A DNA stretch of 64,000 bases, taken from contig NZ_OZ244657.1 of assembly GCF_965218685.1 (NCBI RefSeq), positions 1,798,001 through 1,862,000 of the forward strand, written 5' to 3'. A model generated the notes under the pieces. The model was not told the DNA's origin, ran no database searches, and saw only the letters and a list, made by a program, of their open reading frames with translations. Positions 8,031 through 16,181 of the stretch are shown in pieces; the stretch's first letter is position 1; each line of letters begins with the position of its first letter. This DNA is from Thalassobius sp965218685. GTDB taxonomy: Bacteria > Pseudomonadota > Alphaproteobacteria > Rhodobacterales > Rhodobacteraceae. Both the position numbers and the translations under genes were made by a program.

Positions 8031-9199
8031 CAGAAGGGCAGACCCACGTAGTTTTCAGCCAGCACTTTTTGCGCTGCATCATTGTCGCGCAGAAACTCCA
8101 GGTCGGCGCGCTGCATTTTGACGTCGAATTCGCTTTGGTCAGGGAAGCGGTGCAGCAGGTTGGTCATCCACCAGCTGAAACGCTCGGCCTTCCAGATACG
8201 GGACAAAGCCTTTTGCGAATAGATGTCCAAACCGTTGGAATCCTTGTCCTGATAGTGCTGTTTCAGACCGTTATACAGGTAATGGATATCCGATGCAGCC
8301 GTGTTCAGGCCCTTTGCGCCGGTGGGGGGCACGATATGGGCCGCGTCACCGCACAGGAACAACGCACCGTATCGCATCGGCTCGGTCACGAAACTGCGCA
8401 ACGGGGCGATGGATTTCTCGATCGAAGGGCCGGTGATCAGCTTGTCGGCGGCCTCTTCGGGGATGCGGCGCTTCAGCTCGTCCCAGAAAGCTTGGTCGGA
8501 CCAGTCATCGGGGCTGTCGGACAGCGAGCACTGCACGTAGTACCGGCTAAGGTTGGCATTGCGCATCGAGCACAGCGCAAAGCCACGGTCCGAGTTGGAG
8601 TAGATCAGCTCGTCATCCACGGGCGGGGTTTCGGACAGGACGCCCAGCCAGCCAAAGGGATAGACTTTTTCATATTCGCGGCGCACGTCCAGCGGGATTG
8701 CCTGGCGCGAAGGGCCGTGGAAGCCATCGCAGCCCGCAACAAAGTCGCAATCCAGGCGCTGGGATTGGCCGTTCAGGGTGTAGGTGACGTAGGGTTTGTC
8801 CGAGGTCAGGTCGTTCAGCTCGACATCGCTGACGCCATGGATGACGGTGCCGCCCATCGCGTCGCGTGCATCATACAGATCGCGCGTAACCTCGGTCTGG
8901 CCATAGACGACCACGTGATCGCCTGTATGTTCCGCGAAGTCGATCCTGAATTGTTCGTTGTCATATGCGATCAGGGTGCCGTCATGAATGAAGCCTTCAG
9001 CGTCCATGCGCTTGGACACGCCGGCCTCGCGCATCAGATTGACGAACCCGGTTTCCAGCACACCGGCACGTATGCGGCCCAGCACGTATTCGCGGGTCTG
9101 GCGTTCCAGAACGACGCTTTCGATGCCGGCCTTGTGCAGCAGTTGAGACAGCAGCAGGCCCGACGGGCCGCCCCCGATGATGGCAACTTGTGTACGCAT
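8030..9199 (-). CDS. pobA: 4-hydroxybenzoate 3-monooxygenase
   Basis: This FAD- and NADPH-dependent hydroxylase converts 4-hydroxybenzoate to protocatechuate. It has 389 residues with the FAD-binding GGGPSG (about 9-14), the DG motif (AGCDGFHGPSR) and the GD motif (LCGDAAHIVPPTGAKGLN). Length and motifs fit PobA closely. The ATG at 9199 is chosen because GGGAGG lies 7 bases upstream; a longer frame to 9250 would begin inside AT-rich promoter DNA. It is first in a reverse-strand run with pcaD, a hydrolase and pcaB. No PobR or PcaQ regulator gene is adjacent. Confidence 0.95.
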   Translation of the reverse strand: MRTQVAIIGGGPSGLLLSQLLHKAGIESVVLERQTREYVLGRIRAGVLETGFVNLMREAGVSKRMDAEGFIHDGTLIAYDNEQFRIDFAEHTGDHVVVYGQTEVTRDLYDARDAMGGTVIHGVSDVELNDLTSDKPYVTYTLNGQSQRLDCDFVAGCDGFHGPSRQAIPLDVRREYEKVYPFGWLGVLSETPPVDDELIYSNSDRGFALCSMRNANLSRYYVQCSLSDSPDDWSDQAFWDELKRRIPEEAADKLITGPSIEKSIAPLRSFVTEPMRYGALFLCGDAAHIVPPTGAKGLNTAASDIHYLYNGLKQHYQDKDSNGLDIYSQKALSRIWKAERFSWWMTNLLHRFPDQSEFDVKMQRADLEFLRDNDAAQKVLAENYVGLPF

Positions 9200-9386
9200 G
9201 TTTTCCTCCCTGTTCGCTAAGAAGTTTGCTATTTTAATATACAGTGTCAACTAATTTATTGGACATAATTAACCTCGTCAATTAAATTTTGAGGCGGCTA
9301 TCGAGGCGGTTAATGTATTGAATTACATGATAAAACCCCGATCCACAGGGCGGATCAGGGCCGGATTTCCGTCGAAATTAAGGGTG
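9200..9386 (-). promoter_or_regulatory. AT-rich pobA promoter region with repeats
   Basis: This 187-base AT-rich gap separates pobA from the dehydratase gene upstream. It contains an inverted repeat ATTAACC (9268-9274) and GGTTAAT (9308-9314), and a direct repeat GAGGCGGYTA at 9291-9300 and 9303-9312. These could be regulator sites for pobA. No promoter hexamers could be assigned with confidence. Confidence 0.4.
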
Positions 9387-10358
9387 TCAGAGGAATCGTT
9401 GCAGCGCGGTCTGGAACATCTGCGCGTCTACGTTGCCGCCCGAAATCGTAACGATCACCGTGTCGGATGACAGCTGCCCGGGGCGGAAAAGCGCCGCCGC
9501 TAGGGCCGCCGCGCCGCCCGGTTCGGCCACCAGTTTCAACCGCTGAAACGCCAGCGCCATCGCGTGCAGGCATTCGTCATCGCTGACCGTCAGCCCCGGC
9601 CCGCACAGCCGCTGCATGATTGGAAAGGTCAGCGCACCGGGATGAGGCGTGATGATCGCGTCACAAATCGAGCCTGTCAGTTGCGCGTTGCTCTCGATCT
9701 GGCCGCTTCGCAGGCTGCGGCGCACGTCGTCAAACCCCTCGGGTTCGGCCGGGCGCACCTGCATGTCCGGGGCGTGATGTTCCAGCGCCAGCGCGATCCC
9801 AGAGGTCAGGCCCCCACCACCACAACAGACGATCACCTCGGCTTGGGAGATGCCCATTTCTGCCGCCTGAGCGGCGATTTCCAACCCCGTTGTGCCTTGA
9901 CCGGCAATCACCTGGGGGTCATCGAAAGGCTTGATCAAGGTCAGCCCGCGTTCGTCAGCCAAGGTGGTACCGATTGCATCGCGGTCCTCAGTTGCGCGAT
10001 CGTACAGGATCACCTCGGCCCCAAGCGCACGGGTGTTTTCGATCTTCAGTGCAGGCGCGTCCGAAGGCATCACGATCACCGCGCTGGTCCCGTGCAGTCG
10101 GGCCGCATAGGCGACGCCCTGCGCATGGTTACCGCTGGAAAAAGCGATCACACCCCGGTCTCGCTGGACGGGGTCCATCGCCGAAAGGGCTGACCATGCA
10201 CCGCGAAATTTGAAGCTGCCGGTGTGCTGTAGGCACTCGGGCTTGATCAGCACGCGTCGCCCAGCGATCTCGTCCAGAAACGGCGATCCCAGAAGGGGCG
10301 TAACGCGCGCGCGCCCTTTCAGTCGCTGAGCGGCGGCGTGGATCAGTTCCAGGTTCAT
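9387..10358 (-). CDS. PLP-dependent threonine/serine dehydratase
   Basis: This is a fold-type II PLP enzyme of 323 residues. The Schiff-base lysine is Lys50 in HTGSFKFRGA, the substrate loop is SSGNHAQG (about 74-81), and the phosphate loop is CGGGGLTSG (about 179-187). It lacks the C-terminal ACT-like domain of biosynthetic IlvA, so it belongs with catabolic threonine dehydratases, serine racemases and hydroxyaspartate dehydratases. The exact amino acid cannot be decided from the sequence. Its start overlaps the upstream hydrolase stop by 4 bases, making it the last gene of a three-gene operon. Confidence 0.88.
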   Translation of the reverse strand: MNLELIHAAAQRLKGRARVTPLLGSPFLDEIAGRRVLIKPECLQHTGSFKFRGAWSALSAMDPVQRDRGVIAFSSGNHAQGVAYAARLHGTSAVIVMPSDAPALKIENTRALGAEVILYDRATEDRDAIGTTLADERGLTLIKPFDDPQVIAGQGTTGLEIAAQAAEMGISQAEVIVCCGGGGLTSGIALALEHHAPDMQVRPAEPEGFDDVRRSLRSGQIESNAQLTGSICDAIITPHPGALTFPIMQRLCGPGLTVSDDECLHAMALAFQRLKLVAEPGGAAALAAALFRPGQLSSDTVIVTISGGNVDAQMFQTALQRFL

Positions 10359-11179
10359 TGCATCGCCTCAAGCCACGAGGTAAGCGCCGCCAGCGCCTCG
10401 GGTTCGTCCAGAAACGGGACATGCGCGCGATCGGGCACATGGGCGATGATCAGGCCGGGCATGGCATCGGCCATCTTGTCCACAGCTTCGGCCGACAACA
10501 GATCCGAATTGGCCCCATGAATCACCGCACAGGGCAGGGGGGCGATGGCAGCAAAAAGCGGCCACAGGTCGGGGGCCTCGGCGTTGGCCATACCCTCGAT
10601 CACCGCGTCGCGCAGTTTGGGGTCATAGTTGATCTGCACGCCGTTGGGCGTTTGCACATAGGTATGCGTGGCCTCTTGCGCCCAGCGTTCGGGCGGCACT
10701 TTGGCAAAACCGGGCATGTCAGCGCGCTGGGCAACGAATTCTTCCATGGTCTTGGCCTCTGGGTTCACGCCCAGATAGCCCACGATCGCGGTCAGCCCGT
10801 CTAGGTTCAGATCTGGCCCCACATCGTTCATCGCCACGCCCAGCAGACGGTCCTTGGCGGTGGCGGCCAGCACCATGGCGATCAGCCCCCCGCGCGAGGT
10901 GCCAAGGATCGCCACCTTGTCCAACCCCATATGCGCCATCAGCTCCAGCACGTCCTGCGCCTCGCGGGGGACCGAATAGGTGCTGTAGTCTGTGGCCCAG
11001 TCCGACTTGCCGCGCCCGCGATAATCCAGCCGGATCACACGGTGGCCCGCCAGATAAGGCGCGACGAAATCAAAGTCCCGCGCGTTACGTGTCAGGCCGG
11101 ACAGGCACAGGATCGGCAGGCCGGTCCCCTCGTCCTCGTAGTACAGAGACAGCCCGTCCGAGGTCGTGAAGTGCGGCAT
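10355..11179 (-). CDS. Alpha/beta hydrolase
   Basis: This 274-residue hydrolase has LCLSGLTRN as the oxyanion region, the elbow GTSRGG (Ser95), and a catalytic His in DRAHVPFLDEP close to the C-terminus. YRGRGKSD matches the conserved turn seen in many bacterial members. The substrate is unknown. It sits 10 bases after the haloacid dehalogenase gene and overlaps the dehydratase gene by 4 bases, so the three are almost certainly co-transcribed. Confidence 0.85.
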   Translation of the reverse strand: MPHFTTSDGLSLYYEDEGTGLPILCLSGLTRNARDFDFVAPYLAGHRVIRLDYRGRGKSDWATDYSTYSVPREAQDVLELMAHMGLDKVAILGTSRGGLIAMVLAATAKDRLLGVAMNDVGPDLNLDGLTAIVGYLGVNPEAKTMEEFVAQRADMPGFAKVPPERWAQEATHTYVQTPNGVQINYDPKLRDAVIEGMANAEAPDLWPLFAAIAPLPCAVIHGANSDLLSAEAVDKMADAMPGLIIAHVPDRAHVPFLDEPEALAALTSWLEAMQ

Positions 11180-11189
11180 GGTGGTCCTT

Positions 11190-11876
11190 TCAGCAACTGG
11201 CAGCCAGGTCCGGAACGCCGGACAGGTCGGTCAGGATGTGGTGTGGCTTGCCCGGCAGCCGGTCCACCGGATCACCCGCCCGGTTGACCCAAGCCGTGGT
11301 GAACCCATAGCTGGCCGCAGCCGAGGCATCCCATCCGTTCGACGAGACAAACAGCACTTGCGAGGGCGCGCAAGAGAAACGGTGCCCGACCAGGTCATAG
11401 ACCCGCGCGTCGGGTTTGAAATTGCCCACCGATTCAACGCTGAGGCTGTCCTCGAGCAGATCGTTCAGCCCCGCCGATTTCACCGCGCCGGCCAGCATCT
11501 CGGGCGAGCCATTGGACAGGATCGCAGCCGTCAGCCCGGCGTCTTTCAGCTGCTGCAGCATGGTCGGCACCTCGGGAAAGGCGCTGAGCTCCCAATACAG
11601 GGCAAGCAGCCGGTCGCGCAGGTCCGGGTCGTTCAGATCGGCGGCCTCCATCGCCCAGTCCAGCCCGTCCTCGGTCACTTGCCAGAAATCGGTGTATTGC
11701 CCGGTCACCGCGCGCAACCAGCTGTATTGCAGCTGCTTCAGGCGCCAGTTCTCGGCCAGTGTGGGCCAAATCTTGGCCAGCCCCTCGCGGCCCGGCTCAG
11801 CGGCGGCCTCGCGTGCGGCAGCGGTGACGTCGAATAACGTGCCATAGGCATCAAAGATGCAGGTTGTGATGGTCAT
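11190..11876 (-). CDS. (S)-2-haloacid dehalogenase type II (HAD superfamily)
   Basis: This enzyme hydrolyses L-2-haloacids to D-2-hydroxyacids in characterised members of this HAD subtype. It has 228 residues with the nucleophile Asp9 in FDAYGTLFD, motif II serine in LSNGSPEM, the lysine in NFKPDARVY, and the SSNGWDASAA signature specific to the L-DEX group. The ATG at 11876 is preceded by GAGGAG. The sequence fits dehalogenases better than general HAD phosphatases, but the physiological substrate is not visible. It is the first gene of the dehalogenase-hydrolase-dehydratase operon. Confidence 0.88.
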   Translation of the reverse strand: MTITTCIFDAYGTLFDVTAAAREAAAEPGREGLAKIWPTLAENWRLKQLQYSWLRAVTGQYTDFWQVTEDGLDWAMEAADLNDPDLRDRLLALYWELSAFPEVPTMLQQLKDAGLTAAILSNGSPEMLAGAVKSAGLNDLLEDSLSVESVGNFKPDARVYDLVGHRFSCAPSQVLFVSSNGWDASAAASYGFTTAWVNRAGDPVDRLPGKPHHILTDLSGVPDLAASC

Positions 11877-12046
11877 GTTAGCTCCTCCCCGGGGGCAGAT
11901 TTGCACGGGATGGCCGATCAGCAAAGCCTAAACCGTCACCCGTTTGCAATCCGCCGGGGGCATCGTTAGGGTGCCCGGCAATTCACACCCGAGCACCCGC
12001 GATGCGCGGCCTCTGATATTCACCCCATCACAAGACTGGAAATCTT

Positions 12047-12475
12047 ATGACCGAGGTCAAATCGGGCGATACCGTCCGTATTCACTATACTGGCACGCTG
12101 GCTGACGGCTCCACCTTCGACAGCTCTGAAGGGCGCGATCCGCTGGAATTCACCGTTGGTTCCGGCCAGATCATCCCCGGCCTGGACAAGGCCCTGCCCG
12201 GCATGACCGTCGGCGAGAAAAAGACCGTCGAGATCGAGCCCGGTGAAGCCTATGGCGAAACGCAAGCCGATGCGATCCAGGCGATCCCGCGTTCCAACGT
12301 GCCGCCCGAGATCCCGCTGGAAGTTGGCCTGCAGCTGCAGATGCAGTCGCCCTCGGGTCAGGTTGTACCCGTGACCGTGGTGGAAATCACAGAAGAAGAG
12401 GTCACCCTGGATGCCAACCACCCGCTGGCAGGCAAGGCGCTGACCTTCGCGTTCGAGATCGTCTCGGTCAACTGA
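12047..12475 (+). CDS. FKBP-type peptidyl-prolyl isomerase (SlpA/FkpB-like)
   Basis: This cytoplasmic proline isomerase or chaperone has 142 residues and no signal peptide. It begins with VRIHYTGTLADGSTFDSSEG and FTVGSGQIIPGLDKALPGM, the FKBP core, followed by the inserted IF chaperone domain (about 65-125) typical of the SlyD/SlpA group. The His-rich metal-binding tail of SlyD is missing, so SlpA/FkpB is the closer match. A terminator hairpin follows 18 bases after the stop. Confidence 0.9.
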   Translation: MTEVKSGDTVRIHYTGTLADGSTFDSSEGRDPLEFTVGSGQIIPGLDKALPGMTVGEKKTVEIEPGEAYGETQADAIQAIPRSNVPPEIPLEVGLQLQMQSPSGQVVPVTVVEITEEEVTLDANHPLAGKALTFAFEIVSVN

Positions 12476-12492
12476 TCGGCTGATATTTGTGC

Positions 12493-12530
12493 CAAAGCCC
12501 CGTCTTTTTCGGTGGGGCTTTGCGCATTTT
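12493..12530 (+). terminator. Rho-independent terminator after FKBP gene
   Basis: A 9-bp perfect stem CAAAGCCCC (12493-12501) with GGGGCTTTG (12514-12522) is followed by CGCATTTT. It lies just downstream of the FKBP stop and separates it from the next gene. Confidence 0.7.
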
Positions 12531-12574
12531 GCTTCCCTTGCTATCCTTCTGTGGCGCAGATCCCGGAGGATGTC

Positions 12575-13165
12575 ATGCCCAACACTGCCGAAACCCTGCT
12601 GGAAAAGATCCGACTGCTTCAGGACGAATTCGAACTGGAGCTGGCCAGGCGCCGCGAGGCGTTCCGGTATCGTCTGGAAAACGGCCGTGTCGTCTGGGAA
12701 GAAGAGGCCCGCCGCCAGCACCGCGCCCTGCGGGTCCGCTGGCTGGCCTTTTTGCGGCGCACGCGGCCTCTGACAGTGATCACCACGCCGGTGATCTATT
12801 CACTGATCATTCCTTTTGTGCTGCTGGACATCTTTGTCACCATCTATCACGCGATCTGTTTTCCGGTGTATGGCATTCCAAAGGTGCGGCGCGCCGACCA
12901 TATCCGCGTCGACCGGCACCATCTGGCCTATCTGAACGGTCTGCAAAAGCTGAACTGTGTTTACTGCGGCTACTGTAACGGGCTGTTGTCCTATGTTCGC
13001 GAAATCGCCGGCCGGACCGAGGCCCATTGGTGCCCGATCAAACACGCAGCTCGCGTGGATGGCACCCATGCGCATTATGGCAGCTTCCTTGAATACGGGG
13101 ACGCTGACGGGTTCGAGAGTGGTTTGGCCCGCTCGCGCGATGATCTGAAGAAGCTGAAAAATTAA
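12575..13165 (+). CDS. Conserved hypothetical membrane-associated protein with Cys/His cluster
   Basis: The product is not recognised by name. It has 196 residues from the ATG at 12575, which has GGAGG 7 bases upstream. Residues 1-55 are charged and likely helical (rich in Glu and Arg), residues 62-90 form one hydrophobic stretch, perhaps a hairpin in the membrane, and the C-terminal part is soluble. That part carries C-x2-C-x2-C (NCVYCGYCNG) and a downstream HWCPIKH, a pattern that could bind a metal or Fe-S centre. Its stop overlaps the convergent AraC-family gene by 4 bases. Confidence 0.7.
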   Translation: MPNTAETLLEKIRLLQDEFELELARRREAFRYRLENGRVVWEEEARRQHRALRVRWLAFLRRTRPLTVITTPVIYSLIIPFVLLDIFVTIYHAICFPVYGIPKVRRADHIRVDRHHLAYLNGLQKLNCVYCGYCNGLLSYVREIAGRTEAHWCPIKHAARVDGTHAHYGSFLEYGDADGFESGLARSRDDLKKLKN

Positions 13166-14163
13166 GTGCCGCGGAATTTGCTGGGCGAGATGCCAAAGCG
13201 CGCGCGGAACCCTTTCAGGAACGCTGAATCCGAAGCGAACCCGCTGGCCAGTCCGACCTCGGTAATGCTCATGTCGGTCTCGCGCAGCAGGGCGCGGGCA
13301 TGGTCCAGGCGCAGCCCCCGGTAATATTTAAGCGGGCTGGTGCCGAGGTATTTGACGAACAGGCGCTCTACCTGGCGGCGCGAGACACCGACTTCGCGGC
13401 ACAGCTCGGCCAGGGGCAGGGGGTCTTCGATGTTGTCATGCATCAGCCGCCCGATTTCCACCAGCTTTGCATTGCGCGAGCCAAGCAGCACACTGAGCGA
13501 CGAGCGTTGATGCGAGCTTTGGGTGCGGCGGCCGCCATAGACGCACATGTCCGCGACGGCCAAGGCGAATTGAGGACCGAAGTCTTCTTCGACCAGCGTC
13601 AGCATCAGGTCGGCAGAGGCCACGCCCCCACCGCAGGTCAGAACCTTTCCGTCGATCTCGTAAATCGCGGTAGAAATTTCCTGTTCGGGGAATTCCTCGC
13701 GGAAGGCGGGCTGGTTTTCCCAGTGCAGCGTTGCGCGCTTGCCCTGCAACAGGCCCGCCCGCGCCAGGGTGATCGCCCCGGTGCAGATGCCGCCGACTAC
13801 CCCGCCGTGCTTGGCATGGCGTCGCAGCGCCGATTTGGTCCTGGACGAGGTATCGAACTCGTGCACCGTGCCCGCGCAGACAAAGGCATGGGCCCCTGGC
13901 GCAAAGCTTTCCAGCGTCTTGTCCACGCTGACCGTCATCCCACACGAGCTGGTCACGGCCGCGCCGTCCTCGGAATAGGCGGCCCAACGGTACAGCGGGC
14001 GTTGCGCAAGCTGGTTGGCGATCCGCAACGGGTCCAGCGCCGCGCTGAAGGCCAGCAACGTGAACTGCGGTAACAGCAGAAAGGCAAACTCGCGCGCCGT
14101 GCTGGACGCGCCTACGTCGAAAAACGCAGCGCCGCGCGGTATGATTGGGCCTTCGGTATTCAT
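13162..14163 (-). CDS. GlxA-type AraC-family transcriptional regulator
   Basis: This regulator has 333 residues in two parts. An N-terminal DJ-1/PfpI-like domain (about 20-190) includes the GGICTGAITLARAGLLQGKRAT region. A C-terminal AraC double helix-turn-helix (about 225-330) contains CREVGVSRRQVERLF and ITEVGLASGFASDSAFLKGFRARFG. This architecture matches GlxA, CdhR and GbdR, which in related bacteria control betaine, carnitine or amino acid catabolism. No target gene is adjacent, so the ligand is unknown. The ATG at 14163 is chosen; an upstream in-frame start is possible. Confidence 0.88.
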   Translation of the reverse strand: MNTEGPIIPRGAAFFDVGASSTAREFAFLLLPQFTLLAFSAALDPLRIANQLAQRPLYRWAAYSEDGAAVTSSCGMTVSVDKTLESFAPGAHAFVCAGTVHEFDTSSRTKSALRRHAKHGGVVGGICTGAITLARAGLLQGKRATLHWENQPAFREEFPEQEISTAIYEIDGKVLTCGGGVASADLMLTLVEEDFGPQFALAVADMCVYGGRRTQSSHQRSSLSVLLGSRNAKLVEIGRLMHDNIEDPLPLAELCREVGVSRRQVERLFVKYLGTSPLKYYRGLRLDHARALLRETDMSITEVGLASGFASDSAFLKGFRARFGISPSKFRGT

Positions 14164-14268
14164 GGTGGTGCTGGTGCTATTCGTTGGTTTCGCACCTGTG
14201 TAGCACAAGCCGCGCAAAGGAGAAATCCGAAGGGCCGGATTTCCCGGAAACTGTCAGTCAGCCGAGGA

Positions 14269-14691
14269 TTACTTGCGCCGCAGACGGATCACCACGTCGA
14301 CGCTGGCGATCTCGGCGCCCTCGGGGGCGCTGGGCAAGTTTGAGATGACCAGCTCTTCGCTGGGGGCATCGGTCAGCGTGCCTTCGTCTTCCCAGAAGAA
14401 ATGGGGATGCTCGTGGGTGTTGGTGTCAAAATAGCTGCGCGAGCCATCGACCGTCACCTCTTGCATCAGGCCCGCATGGCAGAACGCGCGCAGTGTATTG
14501 TAGACCGTCGCAAGCGAAACGCTCTCTCCTTGATCGCACACCGCGCCATAAAGGCTTTCGGCGGTGACATGGCGATGCTGCCCGTCGCCCACCAGCAAAG
14601 CGGCCAGGGTGGTACGTTGGCGGGTGGGGCGCAATCCGGCCTCGGCCAGCCATGCGGCACCTCGGGTTTTTGCCTGTTCAGTCACGTTCAT
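14269..14691 (-). CDS. irr: Iron response regulator Irr (Fur family)
   Basis: This is a Fur-superfamily repressor of 140 residues from the ATG at 14691; a GTG seven codons upstream is the alternative start. It shows the winged helix (LRPTRQRTTLAALL) and the Irr-type HRHVTAESLY segment that replaces the Fur metal site, then SLATVYNTLRAF. In alphaproteobacteria, Irr senses haem-linked iron status and controls haem and iron genes. Its position divergent from fabA is the order commonly seen in Rhodobacterales, which supports the call. Confidence 0.92.
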   Translation of the reverse strand: MNVTEQAKTRGAAWLAEAGLRPTRQRTTLAALLVGDGQHRHVTAESLYGAVCDQGESVSLATVYNTLRAFCHAGLMQEVTVDGSRSYFDTNTHEHPHFFWEDEGTLTDAPSEELVISNLPSAPEGAEIASVDVVIRLRRK

Positions 14692-14872
14692 GTCACGGTT
14701 CCCATGCTTCACATGCTAATATAAGGGGGCCGGGCAGGGAATTTCAAATGAAAATCGGTCGCAACTGGCATCTGCGTACCAGCTGCGGCATCTGTGCCGA
14801 CTTGCAGGAGGGTTCCCCCGGGTGCTAGAGGAGGAGCTAACAAAGGCCTATGTATAAAGGAAATCCACCGGC

Positions 14873-15382
14873 ATGTCGCAATACCCCAGCAGTTTTGACC
14901 GCGAAGACCTTCTGAAATGCGCCCGTGGCGAACTGTTTGGCGAGGGCAATGCCCAGCTGCCCGCTCCGCCGATGCTGATGATGGATCGGATCACTGAAGT
15001 GTCGGCCGATGGAGGCGCCCATGGCAAAGGTCACATCCTGGCCGAGTTCGACATCACCCCCGACCTGTGGTTCTTTGACTGTCACTTCCCCGGCAACCCG
15101 ATCATGCCCGGCTGCCTGGGTCTGGACGGCCTGTGGCAGTTGACCGGCTTTAACCTGGGCTGGCGTGGCTGGCAGGGTCGCGGCTATGCGCTGGGCGTGG
15201 GCGAGGTCAAACTGAAAGGCATGGTCCGCCCAGACCGCAAGATGCTGACCTACAAGATCGACTTCACCAAAGCCGTGCAAACCCGCCGCCTGACCATGGG
15301 CGTCGCCGACGGCATCGTCGAAGCGGATGGCGAGGTCATCTATGAAGTCAAAGACATGAAGGTCGCGCTGAGCGAGAGTTGA
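14873..15382 (+). CDS. fabA: 3-hydroxydecanoyl-ACP dehydratase/isomerase FabA
   Basis: This bifunctional enzyme introduces the double bond for unsaturated fatty acids at the C10 stage. It has 169 residues in a hot-dog fold, with catalytic His71 in DCHFPGNPIMPG and Asp85 in LGLDGLW, both aligning with the E. coli residues. It is divergent from irr. A strong terminator follows 24 bases after the stop, so fabA appears to be transcribed separately from fabB here. Confidence 0.97.
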   Translation: MSQYPSSFDREDLLKCARGELFGEGNAQLPAPPMLMMDRITEVSADGGAHGKGHILAEFDITPDLWFFDCHFPGNPIMPGCLGLDGLWQLTGFNLGWRGWQGRGYALGVGEVKLKGMVRPDRKMLTYKIDFTKAVQTRRLTMGVADGIVEADGEVIYEVKDMKVALSES

Positions 15383-15406
15383 GTGCTGCGTGAGTGTTAG
15401 GATAGG

Positions 15407-15433
15407 AAAGGGGCCCTGCGAGGGGCCCTTTTT
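15407..15433 (+). terminator. Rho-independent terminator after fabA
   Basis: The outer stem AAAGGG (15407-15412) pairs with CCCTTT (15426-15431), and the inner stem CCCT/AGGG has a GCG loop and one G-G mismatch. A T-run follows. It separates fabA from the DUF4279 gene and fabB. Confidence 0.8.
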
Positions 15434-15546
15434 GTGGGAGGTATGTCCGGATTGAGCCCAGAACGACGGATGCTGCGCTCCGTTCGAATGTCTGCTAAGC
15501 AGTAGAAAGAATAATCAACTCACAAATTTAGAAGTATCTGACGCTC

Positions 15547-16023
15547 ATGCCATTGAAACCACAAACCTATCGCCAATACGCTTACCTTGGAATTCGGGGA
15601 AAAGGCCCATCCAGCCAGATCACAAATGCTCTTGGCATTGACCCTGATGAGGAATGGTCTGAGGGCGATGATTGGCAGACGAAAGGGCCGCATAAGAAAA
15701 GGTCGTTCACAAACTGGAAGCTTAACAGTGGCGTTTTGGAAACCGACGACCTGAACACCCATGTTGATGCCATTTTGGGACGCCTTCGCACCCGTGAGCT
15801 GGCGCTCCAAAGCCTGACTGGTGACTACGATGTTCGCGTCGTTATGGTGAGCTACAGCCTCCAGTGTTTTAGTTTTGAGCTGGATTTTCAGCATCAACGA
15901 CGCCTCACCCAACTCGGCATCCGCACGTGGTTCGACGCCTACATAGACGAAGATGTCCACAAACTGATGTTTGATTTGCGCGCGCAGTATGGTCGTGATG
16001 CCTTTGACAATGAGGAAAGCTGA
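15547..16023 (+). CDS. DUF4279 domain-containing protein
   Basis: This soluble protein of 158 residues has no signal peptide. It shows the DUF4279 layout: an N-terminal strand (YRQYAYLGIRG), a central SFTNWKLNSGVLETDDLNTHV segment and a C-terminal FDAYIDEDVHKLMFDL. The family has no established function and is found scattered in bacteria, sometimes near toxin-immunity genes. It is visibly richer in A and T than its neighbours and lies between fabA and fabB, which usually adjoin. It therefore looks like an insertion into the fatty acid locus. There is no secretion gene or toxin beside it. Confidence 0.75.
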   Translation: MPLKPQTYRQYAYLGIRGKGPSSQITNALGIDPDEEWSEGDDWQTKGPHKKRSFTNWKLNSGVLETDDLNTHVDAILGRLRTRELALQSLTGDYDVRVVMVSYSLQCFSFELDFQHQRRLTQLGIRTWFDAYIDEDVHKLMFDLRAQYGRDAFDNEES

Positions 16024-16181
16024 CTGCAGCCCTTGGCGCAACCGCAGCGAAAGCTCACTTTGTCCGCAATCCGGCCATCAGCGCACGTTTCACCCGCCGT
16101 TTCAGCGACGTAGACCCAACCCATCTTGCACCTCTTCGCGCCAACCCCTACTAAGGCAATAGCTAATAAGGGAGTGCTCGT

